A DNA stretch of 29,519 nucleotides from DATAAM01 sp036260075. GTDB taxonomy: Bacteria > Actinomycetota > Acidimicrobiia > Acidimicrobiales > JAHWLA01. Location of the stretch: positions 1 to 29,519 of the forward strand of contig DATAAM010000170.1 of NCBI GenBank assembly GCA_036260075.1, read 5' to 3'. Both the position numbers and the translations under genes were made by a program. The notes beneath the pieces were generated by a model. It was not told the origin of the DNA. It was given only the letters and a program-made list of their open reading frames with translations, and searched no databases. Shown in pieces: positions 1 through 8,750 of the stretch. Positions within the stretch are counted from its first letter, which is position 1. Every line of letters starts with the position of its first letter.

Positions 1-13
1 CTCGGGCGAACGG

Positions 14-817
14 TCACTCCTTGCGGCCCACGATGAACTGCGTGCGATTGGCGAAACGCCGTCCGAGAGTGGGATCCGGCCACATGGCTTGCTGGACGGC
101 CTGCTTGGCTTCCGCTCGGCGGTCGGCGTCGAGGTTGGCCGTCGTCACGCCCGCCAGCACGTCCCATGCTTGCTCGAAGTCGTCGAAGTGGAACTCGAGC
201 ACCTCGCACTCGACGCGGCCGGCGATGCCCGCCTCTCGCAACTGGGCCAGGAACGACTCGGGGTCCGCCAGCGCCCCTGGTCCGACGCCTGCCACCGGCG
301 GTGGCGGGGCAAACATCCCCGCCGTCTGCTGGAAGCGGACGATGTCGGCATCCTCGGGCCCTGCCCACACCGCGGCCACGAGCCGTCCCCCACGCCGCAG
401 CACTCGCGCGCACTCGAGCGCGGCGCGCTGTCGGTCGACCGCGTACATGAGGCTGAGCGAGGCGACGATCACATCGAACGTGCCGTCCGGCGCGGGGATC
501 TCCTCCGCTCGGCCCTCACGCACGTCGACGCCGACCCCCTCCGCCTCCATCCTCCTACGGGCCAGCTCCAGCATCTCGCTGCTGAGGTCGACGGCGGTGA
601 CAGACCCGGTCGGGCCGACGGCCGCTGCCGCCCGCGCTGCGGCCGCCCCGGTGCCCGTGCCGAGATCGAGCACCGTCTCGCCGGGCCGAAGCCCAGCCCG
701 GGCGATGCAGCCCTCCACGACAGGGGCGAAGCGAACGTCGATCTCCCGCTCGTAGATCTCCGAGATCCGGTCCCACACGCCCGTCTGCCATGCGAGCGCT
801 TCCTGCTGCGCGTCCAT
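14..817 (-). CDS. Class I SAM-dependent methyltransferase (UbiE/COQ5-like)
   Basis: Predicted cytoplasmic methyltransferase of 267 residues that transfers a methyl group from S-adenosylmethionine to an unknown small molecule. Motif I, VLDLGTGTGAAAA, lies at about residues 49-61 and is followed by an acidic strand end (TAVDLSSEML) that should bind the ribose, then by a motif-IV-like FDVIVASLSLMY. The ATG at 817 is chosen because GGGAGGG stands 7-8 nt upstream on the minus strand; the frame stays open to 928 but that part looks non-coding. The gene is divergent from the HxlR-type regulator starting near 931, which makes control by that regulator plausible (inference). The substrate cannot be told from sequence; UbiE-like proteins range from quinone biosynthesis to xenobiotic methylation. 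Confidence 0.85.
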   Translation of the reverse strand: MDAQQEALAWQTGVWDRISEIYEREIDVRFAPVVEGCIARAGLRPGETVLDLGTGTGAAAARAAAAVGPTGSVTAVDLSSEMLELARRRMEAEGVGVDVREGRAEEIPAPDGTFDVIVASLSLMYAVDRQRAALECARVLRRGGRLVAAVWAGPEDADIVRFQQTAGMFAPPPPVAGVGPGALADPESFLAQLREAGIAGRVECEVLEFHFDDFEQAWDVLAGVTTANLDADRRAEAKQAVQQAMWPDPTLGRRFANRTQFIVGRKE

Positions 818-930
818 GCCGATCCCTCCCAGAACTCGGGTGTCAGCAAGGACTCTGACAGCAGGTGCGACGGCCCAATAGTTCGAAATCTGGACTTCCG
901 GACGGCGGGCCGAGCGGCAACACTGCACGC

Positions 931-1614
931 ATGAAGGAGTACGGGCAGCGGTAATTCCCGATCGCCCGGGCCTCCGAGGTGTTCGCCGAGCGCTGGACGC
1001 CCATCATCGTCCGCAACCTGCTGCTCGGGTGCACAACCTTCGGCGAGATCCTCGAGGGCGCTCCCGGCATCCCTCGCTCGCTCCTCGCCCAGCGCCTTCG
1101 GGACCTGGAGCGGTACGGACTGCTCCACCGCCGAACGGCGGCGGGCCGGCGCGGGCGCGTCTACGCGCTGACCGAAGCCGGCTTGGAGCTCGCAGAGGTC
1201 TGCGACGCGCTCGGGCGCTGGGGTGCCCGCTGGCTCGACGTCGCGCCCATGGAGCTCGACCCGGGCATCGTGCTGTGGGCGGTCGCCAAGTGCATGGACC
1301 GCGCTCGGCTTCCCGAGACCAGGATCACCGTCCGGTTCGACGTGAAGGAGCACCCCACGTTCTGGCTCGTCGTCCGGCGGCCGGAGCCCGAGCTCTGCCG
1401 CACCCACCCCGGCGGAGACGAGGACGTGATCGTCGCCACGGACGTCGAGACGCTCGCCCGGTGGCACATGGGGGAGCTCACGTTGGTCCAGGCCGCCGAG
1501 AACGGTCGGATGCGGGTGGTCGGCTCATCTCGCCTGGTGCGCGCCCTCCAGACATGGGGCGGGCAATCCCCCTTCAAAGAGGTGAAGCCTGCATCGCGAG
1601 CGCCTTCCGCTTGA
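931..1614 (+). pseudogene. HxlR-type winged-helix regulator interrupted by a TAA at codon 8
   Basis: The reading frame from GTG 979 to 1614 encodes an HxlR/MarR-like winged helix (FAERWTPIIVRNLLLG, then IPRSLLAQRLRDLERYGLL and the wing AGRRGRVYALTEAG) with a C-terminal domain of about 110 residues resembling SCP2-like domains of actinobacterial relatives. HxlR proteins normally begin with a short MxxYGQxCPIAR segment. Here that segment is present in frame upstream (ATG 931: MKEYGQR, then TAA at 952-954, then FPIARASEV), so the conserved N-terminus including its usual Cys is broken. Either this is a decaying gene, or translation restarts at GTG 979, giving 211 residues that still hold the whole helix-turn-helix. 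A leaderless-type -10 (AACACT, 6 nt before ATG 931) supports 931 as the ancestral start. An assembly error is possible. Confidence 0.7.
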
Positions 1615-1787
1615 CCCCGAGGACCATCGTTTGATCAGCGCCGGGAGGCGGGCCACCTCAGAAGGTGACGCTCCGTTCCATTGCGCTGCGGCCCGACGGA
1701 CGCGGAGATCGCTGTCACACTCGGGGCATGCCGTGTCTCTCAATCCTCCGAGCGGCGACCGACGCCGCCGAGAGGAGGAGAAGCCCG

Positions 1788-2090
1788 ATGCCCGAGTACC
1801 TGCAGGTGTGGCGAGCCCGCGTCCCCGAGGAGCACGTCGAGCGGCTGCTCGCCATCCGCCCCCAGGCGATCGCCGAGGCGCAGCGCCTGTGCCCCGAGCT
1901 GCTGTCGGCCGAGCTGGTCCGGCTCGGCGACGGGACGTGGCTCGACGTCCTCCGTTGGAGCGCGCCCGACGGCGAGGAGCGGCTGATGGAGCACGCGGCC
2001 CGCTTCGAGGCCCTCCATTCGATGCACGACCTGCTGGAGGATGCGGAGCAGGTCGGCCGCGGCGAGATCGTCGAACCGGCGGTCCGATGA
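1788..2090 (+). CDS. Small dimeric alpha/beta-barrel-like protein (unknown function)
   Basis: A 100-residue protein with a strong ribosome site (GGAGGAG, 7 nt before ATG 1788). The pattern YLQVWRARVPEEHVERLLAIRPQAI, then LVRLGDGTWLDVLRWSAP, then a helix ending in MHDLLEDAEQV, suggests the ferredoxin-like fold of antibiotic-biosynthesis-monooxygenase (ABM) and related dimeric-barrel proteins. This is a fold-level guess with no catalytic residues recognised. Its last codon overlaps the sigma factor start (ATGA, 2087-2090), so the two should be translated together. It may be a small partner or sensor for the downstream sigma factor (inference). Confidence 0.7.
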   Translation: MPEYLQVWRARVPEEHVERLLAIRPQAIAEAQRLCPELLSAELVRLGDGTWLDVLRWSAPDGEERLMEHAARFEALHSMHDLLEDAEQVGRGEIVEPAVR

Positions 2091-2926
2091 GCGACGACCG
2101 CCGGCTCGACGTCGAGGACCTCGCCCGGCGGGCGGCCGACGGCGACCGCGAGGCGCTCACGTCGCTGCTGCAGCAGATCCAGCACCCCATGTACCGGCTG
2201 GCCCTGCGGTTCCTCGGCCATCCCGACGACGCCCAGGACGCAACGCAGGAGATCCTCGTGCGCATCGTCACCCACCTGGGCAGCTTCGAAGGCCGCTCCA
2301 AGTTCACGACCTGGGCGTACACGGTGGCGACCCGCAGCCTTCTCCGCACGAAGAAGCGCTTCGTGGAATCCTCGGTCCAAGGGCCCGAGCAGTTCGCCGC
2401 CTTCCTCGACGCGGGCATGGGCGAGATCGACACCACCCTCGACGAAGCCGAGTACCGGCTGCTGTGCGACGAGGTCCGCATCAGCTGCACCTACGGCATG
2501 CTCCTCTGCCTCCCCCGAGAGCAGCGGGCCGCCTACCTCCTGGCCGACGTCATCGGCCTGACCGACGTGGAGGGCGCCGAGATCCTGGGCTGCACCCGCG
2601 AGGCGTTCCGCCAGCGGGTGTCCCGGGCCCGGCGGACCATGCGCTACGTGATCGACAACCGCTGCGGGCTGGTCGACCCGGCCAACCCCTGTCGTTGCGG
2701 AAAGCAGATCGCGAGCAGCGAGCGGGCGGGCATCCTGCGCCGGGACCACCTCCCGCTGGCCGGGCACCCGCGCCAGGAGGTGCGGGTGTGGATCGAGCCG
2801 GTGGCCAAGCAGCTGGACGACGTGGTGGCCATCGGCGACCTCTACCGCTTCGACCGCTTCGCCGCCCCAGCCGAGCTGTGGGACGACCTGCAGCTTCGGT
2901 ACCCGCAGCTCCTCGCCGCCGGCTGA
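2087..2926 (+). CDS. RNA polymerase sigma-70 family factor, ECF type with C-terminal extension
   Basis: A 279-residue sigma factor. Region 2 is at about residues 28-95 (DDAQDATQEILVRIVTHL, then FTTWAYTVATRSLLRTKKR), and region 4 at about 135-187 (LPREQRAAYLLADVIGLT, then the helix-turn-helix VEGAEILGCTREAFRQRVSR). Classical ECF factors end near residue 190; this one carries about 90 more residues with Cys193, Cys202 and Cys204 (CGLVDPANPCRCGKQ), a possible metal or redox site, followed by a charged helical tail. No membrane anti-sigma gene lies next to it, so the extension may act as the built-in regulator, as in other ECF groups with C-terminal extensions (inference). It overlaps the gene before by 4 nt and the AlkC-like gene after by 1 nt (TGATG), implying one operon. 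Confidence 0.88.
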   Translation: MSDDRRLDVEDLARRAADGDREALTSLLQQIQHPMYRLALRFLGHPDDAQDATQEILVRIVTHLGSFEGRSKFTTWAYTVATRSLLRTKKRFVESSVQGPEQFAAFLDAGMGEIDTTLDEAEYRLLCDEVRISCTYGMLLCLPREQRAAYLLADVIGLTDVEGAEILGCTREAFRQRVSRARRTMRYVIDNRCGLVDPANPCRCGKQIASSERAGILRRDHLPLAGHPRQEVRVWIEPVAKQLDDVVAIGDLYRFDRFAAPAELWDDLQLRYPQLLAAG

Positions 2927-4023
2927 TGCCGCCGTTCAAGGACGAGGTCGGCCCCGCCACAGCCCGTCGCCTGGCCGACGAGCTGACGAGGGCGTGGCCC
3001 GCCTTCCCCCGCCGGCGGTTCACCCGCGGCCTCGACGCCCACCTCGGACCGCTCGAGCTGTCGGCGCGGGTGGACGCCCTCGCCGACCGCCTGAACGCCG
3101 CCTTGCCCGACGACTTCGCCGACGCCCTCGACGTGCTGTGGCGCGCTCTGGACTCCCCCACCTTCACCGGGTGGATGACGCTGCCGTGCGGCACGTTCGT
3201 CGCCCGTCGCGGCATCGACCACCCGGACACGGCGCTCCCGATGCTGGCGGGCCTCAGCCCCCGCTTCTCCAGCGAAGGCCCGATCCGGCCCTTCATCGAG
3301 GCGCATCCCGACATCACCTACGCCCACCTCCACCGCTGGACATCCGACGACGACGAGCACGTGCGCCGGCTCGTCTCCGAGGGCACCCGCCCCCGCCTGC
3401 CGTGGGCGCCGCAACTGCGAAGCCTGATCGCCGACCCCTCGCCGAACGTGCCCCTCCTCGACGCGCTCGTGGACGACCCGTCCCCGTACGTGCGCCGGTC
3501 GGTCGGCAACCACCTCAACGACATCGCCAAGGACCACCCCGACCTCGCGGTCGACCTGGCCCGCCGCTGGATGTCCCGCGGCAGCGACGCCGCCTGGGCG
3601 GCACGCCACGGCCTGCGCACGCTCGTCAAGCAGGGACGCCCCGACGCGCTCGCCCTCGTCGGCGCCGACGCCGCCGCCCGAATAGAGCTTCGCCGCTTCG
3701 CCGTCGATCCGGGCCGGCTCACGATCGGCGAGGCGGCCACGTTCACCATCTCGCTCGAGCTCGACAAGGGCGCCGCGGAGCCCGCCGACGCGGTGATCGA
3801 CTACCGCGTCCACTACGTGGGCGCCGCCGGCACCAAGGCGCCCAAGGTGTTCAAGCTCACCCGCCGCCGCCTCCGACCCGGCGAGCCGGTGACGATGACC
3901 CGCCGCCACCGCTTCGAGCACGTGTCGATCCGACGCATCCGCCCCGGCCGCCACACCGTCGATGTGCAGGTGAACGGCCGCGTGCTCGGCTCCGTCGACG
4001 TGGAGGTCGTGCCGGCCGACTGA
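2926..4023 (+). CDS. AlkC-like HEAT-repeat DNA alkylation repair protein with Ig-like C-terminus
   Basis: A 365-residue protein. The N-terminal 240 residues form a helical array of HEAT-like repeats typical of the AlkC/AlkD DNA glycosylases, which remove N3- or N7-alkylated purines (for example DDFADALDVLWRAL, HPDTALPMLAGL, DPSPYVRRSVGNHLNDIAKDHPD). From about residue 245 the chain turns to beta-rich sequence (RFAVDPGRLTIGEAATFTI and RPGRHTVDVQVNGRVLGSV) that matches an Ig-like domain; in the family, AlkC but not AlkD proteins carry such a domain. The ATG at 2926 overlaps the sigma factor stop by one base. Coupling to a sigma factor suggests an alkylation-damage response or self-controlled repair operon. 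The family call is fairly firm; activity on a given lesion is inferred. Confidence 0.8.
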   Translation: MPPFKDEVGPATARRLADELTRAWPAFPRRRFTRGLDAHLGPLELSARVDALADRLNAALPDDFADALDVLWRALDSPTFTGWMTLPCGTFVARRGIDHPDTALPMLAGLSPRFSSEGPIRPFIEAHPDITYAHLHRWTSDDDEHVRRLVSEGTRPRLPWAPQLRSLIADPSPNVPLLDALVDDPSPYVRRSVGNHLNDIAKDHPDLAVDLARRWMSRGSDAAWAARHGLRTLVKQGRPDALALVGADAAARIELRRFAVDPGRLTIGEAATFTISLELDKGAAEPADAVIDYRVHYVGAAGTKAPKVFKLTRRRLRPGEPVTMTRRHRFEHVSIRRIRPGRHTVDVQVNGRVLGSVDVEVVPAD

Positions 4024-4054
4024 CGCACGACCGGGTTCGAGATGAGCGTCGAAA

Positions 4055-4076
4055 TGTGTATACCGGGTAGTACACA
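4055..4076. promoter_or_regulatory. AT-rich imperfect palindrome upstream of the ceramidase pair
   Basis: TGTGTA and TACACA form perfect 6-bp inverted arms separated by 10 nt, with an additional inner TACC/GGTA match offset by one base. The TATACC inside could serve as a -10 box. It stands 39 bp upstream of ATG 4115 in the gap between the AlkC-like gene and the first ceramidase-like gene, and is unusually AT-rich for this window. Candidate operator or promoter for the 4115-8673 pair; no -35 box is convincing. Confidence 0.35.
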
Positions 4077-4114
4077 CCTGCCGAACTCGGTCTCCCGGTC
4101 CCATCCGTCGTCAC

Positions 4115-6844
4115 ATGGAGAGCCCAGGCGTGCGCCGTCTCGTCATCCTCCTCACCGCCGCCCTCGTAGCGGCCACCACCCCCGTCCTCGCCAAGCCGCC
4201 CCTCCGCCCTCCCGCGCCCGGGCTTCGGGCCGGAGTGGGTGTGGCCGACATGACCTGGCACGTCGGGGCGTCGGCGGGCCAGTACGCCACCGACGAGCCC
4301 GCCGTGGGCACGGACCCGCACGCCCACTCCGTCAAGCAGCGGGCGAGCTACGGCGTGCAGTCGCGCCTCACCGCCCGCGCCCTCGTCCTGGAAGGCACCA
4401 ACGGCGAGCGGGTGGCCCTGGTCAAGACCGACAACTACCTGGCCCAGGACCTTCTCACCCGCCGGGTGGCGCAGCTGCTCCCGCCCGCGCTGGGCCTCGG
4501 CGCCGACCGCATCGTGATGTCGGCCACCCACAACCACTCGTCGCCCTACTACTCCACGCCCGCGGTGGGTGTGTGGGTCTTCCAAGACGTGTGGGACGTG
4601 CGGGCCTTCGAGTACCAGGCCCGTCGGATCGCCGCCGCCGTCACCGCCGCCGCCACGAACCTGCGGCCCGCCCGCCTGGGCGCCACCACCGTCGACGTCG
4701 GCCCCATCAAGGGCAACATCGCGGGCCGGGGGGCCTCGCCCTACGACGACAGCCCCTACGGCTACCCCGACACCTTCGGCGACCACGGCGTGGTGGTGCT
4801 CCGGGTCGACGACGTGTCCGCCCGCAAGCCCACGCCCCTCGCCACGTGGATGAACTACGGCCAGCACCCCGAGTCGCTCGACGGCTACAACCTCATCAGC
4901 GGCGACTTCGTGGCCCCGCTCGAGCGCTTCGTCGACGGCGAGACCGGCTCCACCCTCGTGTTCACCCAGGGCGACGTGGGCAGCGCCGAAGGCCCCTACG
5001 ACCGCGGCCAGACCGACACGGTGGCCGACGGCGTCGTGCGCGCCTTCGCCCACGTCGGCTACGCCCAGGCCGAGCGCTTCGCCCGCATCCTGGCCGACGC
5101 CGTGGCCGCCGCCTGGCACGAGATCGGGGCGGGCGGCGGCACGGTGCCGTTCACGCGCGACATCCCCATCGGCGTGTTCGACGGATGGATCCCCGGTCCG
5201 GTCTCGCACCCGTACCCCGGCGTCAACGCCTGCGACACCGACGAGACCCTCCGTGGGAACCCCGGCGTCGGCACCGCGGCCGACTGCACCCGTGAGGCCG
5301 ACACCGGCGTCGATTTGGCCGACCAGGTGCGCGAGAACCTCGAAGCCCACGGCATCCCCGTGCCCGACTCCTACGACATGCCTGCCTTCGGCACGGTGGA
5401 GGAGAACGCCCGCATCCACCTACAGGCCGTGCGCCTGGGCGAGATCCTTCTCGCCTCCTGCTCGTGCGAAGCGCAGGTCGACCTCATCCTCAACCTCGAG
5501 TCGCGCACGGACGGCGCCCAGGACAACATCTGGGACGGCTACGACTGGGCCGAGCGCGACTGCACGGCGCCGACGCCGCCTTCGACCACGTGGCGGTGCC
5601 CGACGGGGCCGGCTCCCGACGCCGCCATCCAGCACATGCGCGCCCAGGTCCACCGCCCGGCCGACGGGTGGGACGACCTCGCCTACGCGCCGTTCGCCAA
5701 CAGCGAGAACCCGAACGACATCAAGGGCAACTTCACCAAGCAGGAGATCCAGGACCTCGGCATGCCGGGCTACGCGCTGTCCGTCGGCCTCGGCCACACC
5801 GGCGACTACGTCGGTTACACGGTCTCGTACCGCGAGTACATGGCGCGCGACCACTACCGCAAGGCGCTCACGTCCTACGGCCCCCACACCGCCGACTACA
5901 TGGTGACGCGCCTCGTGCGCATGGCCGCCCACCTGCGCGACGCGGACAAGGCGCACTACGACCCGTTCACCGACGAGCCCCTCGGCGCCGTGGCAGCCGC
6001 CGACGAGGCCCGGCAGGCGGCCACCGCCGTCACTGCGGGACAGGTGGCCCGAGCCGCCTACGACGGCTACGAGCTGACGCTGCCCGACGACCTCGACGGC
6101 GGCACCGTCCCCGCCGGCGGGCAACCCGCCCCCGCGATCGAACGGTTCTCGGCGGCGGAGTTCAGCTGGTACGGCGGCTCCAACTACGTGGACAACCCCG
6201 AGGTGCGCGTCGAGCGGTTCCACAAGGGCCGCTGGCAGCCGCATGCTGGCCAGGCAGGCGAGGTGCAGACCCGGCTCGACCTGGGCGGACGGGTGGGCGA
6301 GTCGCGGCGCTGGAGGTGGACGGCCAACTTCGAGGCGTTCGACGGCTTCCGGGCGAGCGAGGGGCAGACGCCTTCGGGGACGTACCGCTTCGTGGCCGTC
6401 GGCCGCCATCGCACCGGTCGGGCCACCGTGCCCTACACCGTGACGTCGCAGCCGTTCGCCGTGCGGCCGTGGGACGGCGTCCCCGTGCAGGACCTGCGGA
6501 TCGAGCCGGACGGCTCGGTCTCCCTGTCGGCGGCGCCGCACGCCTACCCGCGCACGTATGCGTCGAAGGCGTTCGCCTCGTTCGTGCGCGACGACGGCAA
6601 CCCCCGCGTGTGCAAGACGTGCTCCTTCCGCCCGTGGGCCACGCACGGGACGTTGGCAGAGGTCACCGTCACCGTGGTGCGGGCCGACGGGAGGGTCGAG
6701 CGATTTGCCGCCACACAGGCGGGCGACCGGTGGACGGCGCCGACCGCACTGGCCGCGGGCGACCGCGCCTACGTCGAGGCAGGAGACGCCGTCGACACCT
6801 GGAACGAGATCAACGGGACCCGATCCGTGGAGGTCGTGAAGTGA
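4115..6844 (+). CDS. Exported neutral/alkaline ceramidase-like hydrolase (long form)
   Basis: A 909-residue secreted protein. A signal peptide is clear (RRLVILLTAALVAATTPVLA, then KPP). The catalytic domain resembles neutral/alkaline non-lysosomal ceramidases, zinc amidases that split ceramide to sphingosine and fatty acid: RAGVGVADMTWHVG near the mature N-terminus, a zinc-binding SATHNHSSPYYST with His139 and His141, and NYGQHPESLDGYN with His251. The C-terminal part from about residue 690 is beta-rich and probably Ig-like. At 909 residues it is longer than the usual 650-750. ATG 4115 gives a slightly long n-region; GTG 4130, preceded by GGAG at 9 nt, is an equally good start. It overlaps the next gene by 4 nt (GTGA). 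The substrate may be another N-acyl lipid rather than ceramide. Confidence 0.82.
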   Translation: MESPGVRRLVILLTAALVAATTPVLAKPPLRPPAPGLRAGVGVADMTWHVGASAGQYATDEPAVGTDPHAHSVKQRASYGVQSRLTARALVLEGTNGERVALVKTDNYLAQDLLTRRVAQLLPPALGLGADRIVMSATHNHSSPYYSTPAVGVWVFQDVWDVRAFEYQARRIAAAVTAAATNLRPARLGATTVDVGPIKGNIAGRGASPYDDSPYGYPDTFGDHGVVVLRVDDVSARKPTPLATWMNYGQHPESLDGYNLISGDFVAPLERFVDGETGSTLVFTQGDVGSAEGPYDRGQTDTVADGVVRAFAHVGYAQAERFARILADAVAAAWHEIGAGGGTVPFTRDIPIGVFDGWIPGPVSHPYPGVNACDTDETLRGNPGVGTAADCTREADTGVDLADQVRENLEAHGIPVPDSYDMPAFGTVEENARIHLQAVRLGEILLASCSCEAQVDLILNLESRTDGAQDNIWDGYDWAERDCTAPTPPSTTWRCPTGPAPDAAIQHMRAQVHRPADGWDDLAYAPFANSENPNDIKGNFTKQEIQDLGMPGYALSVGLGHTGDYVGYTVSYREYMARDHYRKALTSYGPHTADYMVTRLVRMAAHLRDADKAHYDPFTDEPLGAVAAADEARQAATAVTAGQVARAAYDGYELTLPDDLDGGTVPAGGQPAPAIERFSAAEFSWYGGSNYVDNPEVRVERFHKGRWQPHAGQAGEVQTRLDLGGRVGESRRWRWTANFEAFDGFRASEGQTPSGTYRFVAVGRHRTGRATVPYTVTSQPFAVRPWDGVPVQDLRIEPDGSVSLSAAPHAYPRTYASKAFASFVRDDGNPRVCKTCSFRPWATHGTLAEVTVTVVRADGRVERFAATQAGDRWTAPTALAAGDRAYVEAGDAVDTWNEINGTRSVEVVK

Positions 6845-8673
6845 ACCGCGTCGTACGACTCGCGCTCGCCGGCCTGGGCGCCGGTGCCCTCGTGGTCGGC
6901 ACCACCGTGGCCGGCGCCCTGCTCGACGGGCCGCCGACGGCTCCGGTGGAGACGGCGAACGGCCTCCCGACGGCCTCGGCCGAGGAGGTGCGTCGCGCCG
7001 CCGGGCTCTCCTCCGCCGCAGCCACGACCGACAGCGCCGTCCCCCCGGGCGACGCCGAGCTGACGGCAGCCGAGTCGTTCGACCGGGCGGGCTCGACCGT
7101 GACGGCACCGAAGGGCGGCCGTGTGCCTGCCGGCACGTTCCTGGTGGGCGCGGCCCGGGCCACGCTCGCTCCCGCGCCCACGCTCTACGACCCCACGGCC
7201 GAATGGCAGACGGAGGGCTGCAGCGAGTACGGCAGCACGGGCGAGAGCAACGTCCACGGCGACCACCTGATCCCCTCGCTCGAGGACCGACGGGGCTGGC
7301 CCGCGGCGTCGACCGACTGCATCTACCTCGGCGGGTTCGACCTCGGACCGGTCCGTCCCGCGAAGAGCGTCGACCCCGGCGGCGTCTGGGTCAGGTCGAT
7401 CGCCGTCTCCAACGGCGAGCAGACGTTCGTGTACTCCATCGCCGACACCGTGGGCTGGTTCGCCCGCTACGACGCCAACCTGTGCAGCGACTGCGGCATC
7501 CTCGACGTGCGCACCCGGTTGGCCCGCGACATGGGCATCGACGCGGGCAACGTGATCATCGGCTCCACCCACACCCACGCCGGCGCCGACACCTACGGCG
7601 GCTGGGGCGGCATCCCCACCTGGTACCGATCCCAGCTGCGGGACGCGGCGCTGGCGTCGGCCAAGCAGGCGGTGGCCAACCTGCGCCCGGCCACGCTCGA
7701 CGTGGGCGAGGTCGACCTGCGGCGGCGCAACAACGAGCGCCGCGACACCTACTACTCCACCGTCGACACGGGGGCGACGTGGCTCCAGGCCCGGGCGCTG
7801 CCCGAAGAGGTGTGCACCGGGGAGAAGAAGAAGCGGACGTGCACAACGCCTCCCCCCGAGGTGATCGCCACCATGGCGACCTTCGGCGCCCACCCGACGA
7901 TGGTGAGCGGTCCCGTGCTGCACGCCGACTGGCCGGGTGCCGCGGCGCGAGCCTTCGAGGCGGCCTACGGCGGCGTCGGCCTGCTCTTCGAGGGCGCGCT
8001 GGGCAACTCGTCGATCAGCGGCGCCGGGTCGGTGGACGACACCGGCAAGGCCGTGGCCGCAGGCGTGGCCGCCTCCGTCGCCGACGACGCCGTGCGCCTC
8101 CAGGACAACACGCTCGAGGCCCAGACGCGCGAGGTGCGCCATCCGGTCACCACCAATGCCGGGCTCATCACGCTCGGCACCGTCGGGCTGTTCGACCGCG
8201 AGTTCACGCCGGGCACCCCGGGTGCGGACGAGCCGAGCGTCTACAACTGGTCGAAGTCGGGGCCGGTCGAGAAGACGCCCGCGCCGGTGCCACCGTCGGA
8301 GAGCTGGCTGAACAACACGGGCCGCACCCGCACGTGCGCCTCCGCGGGCCCGACCGTCATCACCGCGGCGGGCGCCCACCGCATCGGCGAGCTCGTGATC
8401 GCGTTCGCCCCGGGCGAGATCTTCGGCACCATCGCCGAGGTCGTGAAGGAGCGGGCCGACCGACGCGGCACGGTGATGGTCCTCGGCCAGATGAACGACG
8501 CCTTGGGCTACATCATCCAGAGCTTCGAGTTCGACGCCACCGGCAACGTGGCCACCGAGTACGGCACCCGAACCGGCGAGTACGAAGAGGTGTTCGCCAT
8601 CGACCGCTGCATCGGCGACCACGTGCTCCAGACGATCCTGGAGGCCACCAGCGCGCTCGGCGCGGGCGGCTGA
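6841..8673 (+). CDS. Second exported neutral ceramidase-like hydrolase
   Basis: A 610-residue protein starting at a GTG that overlaps the stop of the previous gene (GTGA, 6841-6844), so translation is likely coupled. The N-terminus is a signal peptide or anchor (VNRVVRLALAGLGAGALVVGTTVAGALL), followed by an Ala/Thr-rich linker to about residue 95. The hydrolase core shows GSTHTHAGADTYGG with His244 and His246, TFGAHPTMVSG with His351, and FEGALGNSS, matching the zinc site layout of neutral ceramidases. Several Cys residues in the exported part (for example CSEYG, CIYLGG, CSDCG) could form disulfides. It is clearly diverged from its neighbour, not a recent copy. A convergent hairpin follows at 8676. 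Confidence 0.8.
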   Translation: MNRVVRLALAGLGAGALVVGTTVAGALLDGPPTAPVETANGLPTASAEEVRRAAGLSSAAATTDSAVPPGDAELTAAESFDRAGSTVTAPKGGRVPAGTFLVGAARATLAPAPTLYDPTAEWQTEGCSEYGSTGESNVHGDHLIPSLEDRRGWPAASTDCIYLGGFDLGPVRPAKSVDPGGVWVRSIAVSNGEQTFVYSIADTVGWFARYDANLCSDCGILDVRTRLARDMGIDAGNVIIGSTHTHAGADTYGGWGGIPTWYRSQLRDAALASAKQAVANLRPATLDVGEVDLRRRNNERRDTYYSTVDTGATWLQARALPEEVCTGEKKKRTCTTPPPEVIATMATFGAHPTMVSGPVLHADWPGAAARAFEAAYGGVGLLFEGALGNSSISGAGSVDDTGKAVAAGVAASVADDAVRLQDNTLEAQTREVRHPVTTNAGLITLGTVGLFDREFTPGTPGADEPSVYNWSKSGPVEKTPAPVPPSESWLNNTGRTRTCASAGPTVITAAGAHRIGELVIAFAPGEIFGTIAEVVKERADRRGTVMVLGQMNDALGYIIQSFEFDATGNVATEYGTRTGEYEEVFAIDRCIGDHVLQTILEATSALGAGG

Positions 8674-8675
8674 CA

Positions 8676-8695
8676 CGAGCGCTCTCGGGCGCTCG
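8676..8695. terminator. Hairpin between convergent ceramidase and DinB genes
   Basis: CGAGCGC and GCGCTCG form a perfect 7-bp stem with a 6-nt loop just after the stop at 8673. A second inverted pair, GCGATCC (8695-8701) and GGATCGC (8734-8740), spans the rest of the gap. There is no T-run, so it would be a GC-only terminator of the kind common in high-GC actinobacteria. Confidence 0.45.
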
Positions 8696-8750
8696 CGATC
8701 CCGCACGCGCCCTGCGGCCTTGTCGCAACGTGAGGATCGCGCCTCGTCGG

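Noticed and set aside
1631..2086. In-frame extension of the sigma factor upstream to 1631
   Set aside because: It overlaps the small 1788 gene, which has a strong ribosome site, and the sigma factor start at 2087 gives a normal N-terminus.
3857..5419. Long minus-strand open frames opposite the AlkC and ceramidase genes
   Set aside because: They are shadows from high GC; composition is Gly/Ala/Arg/Val-rich with no domain, and the plus-strand genes carry clear motifs.
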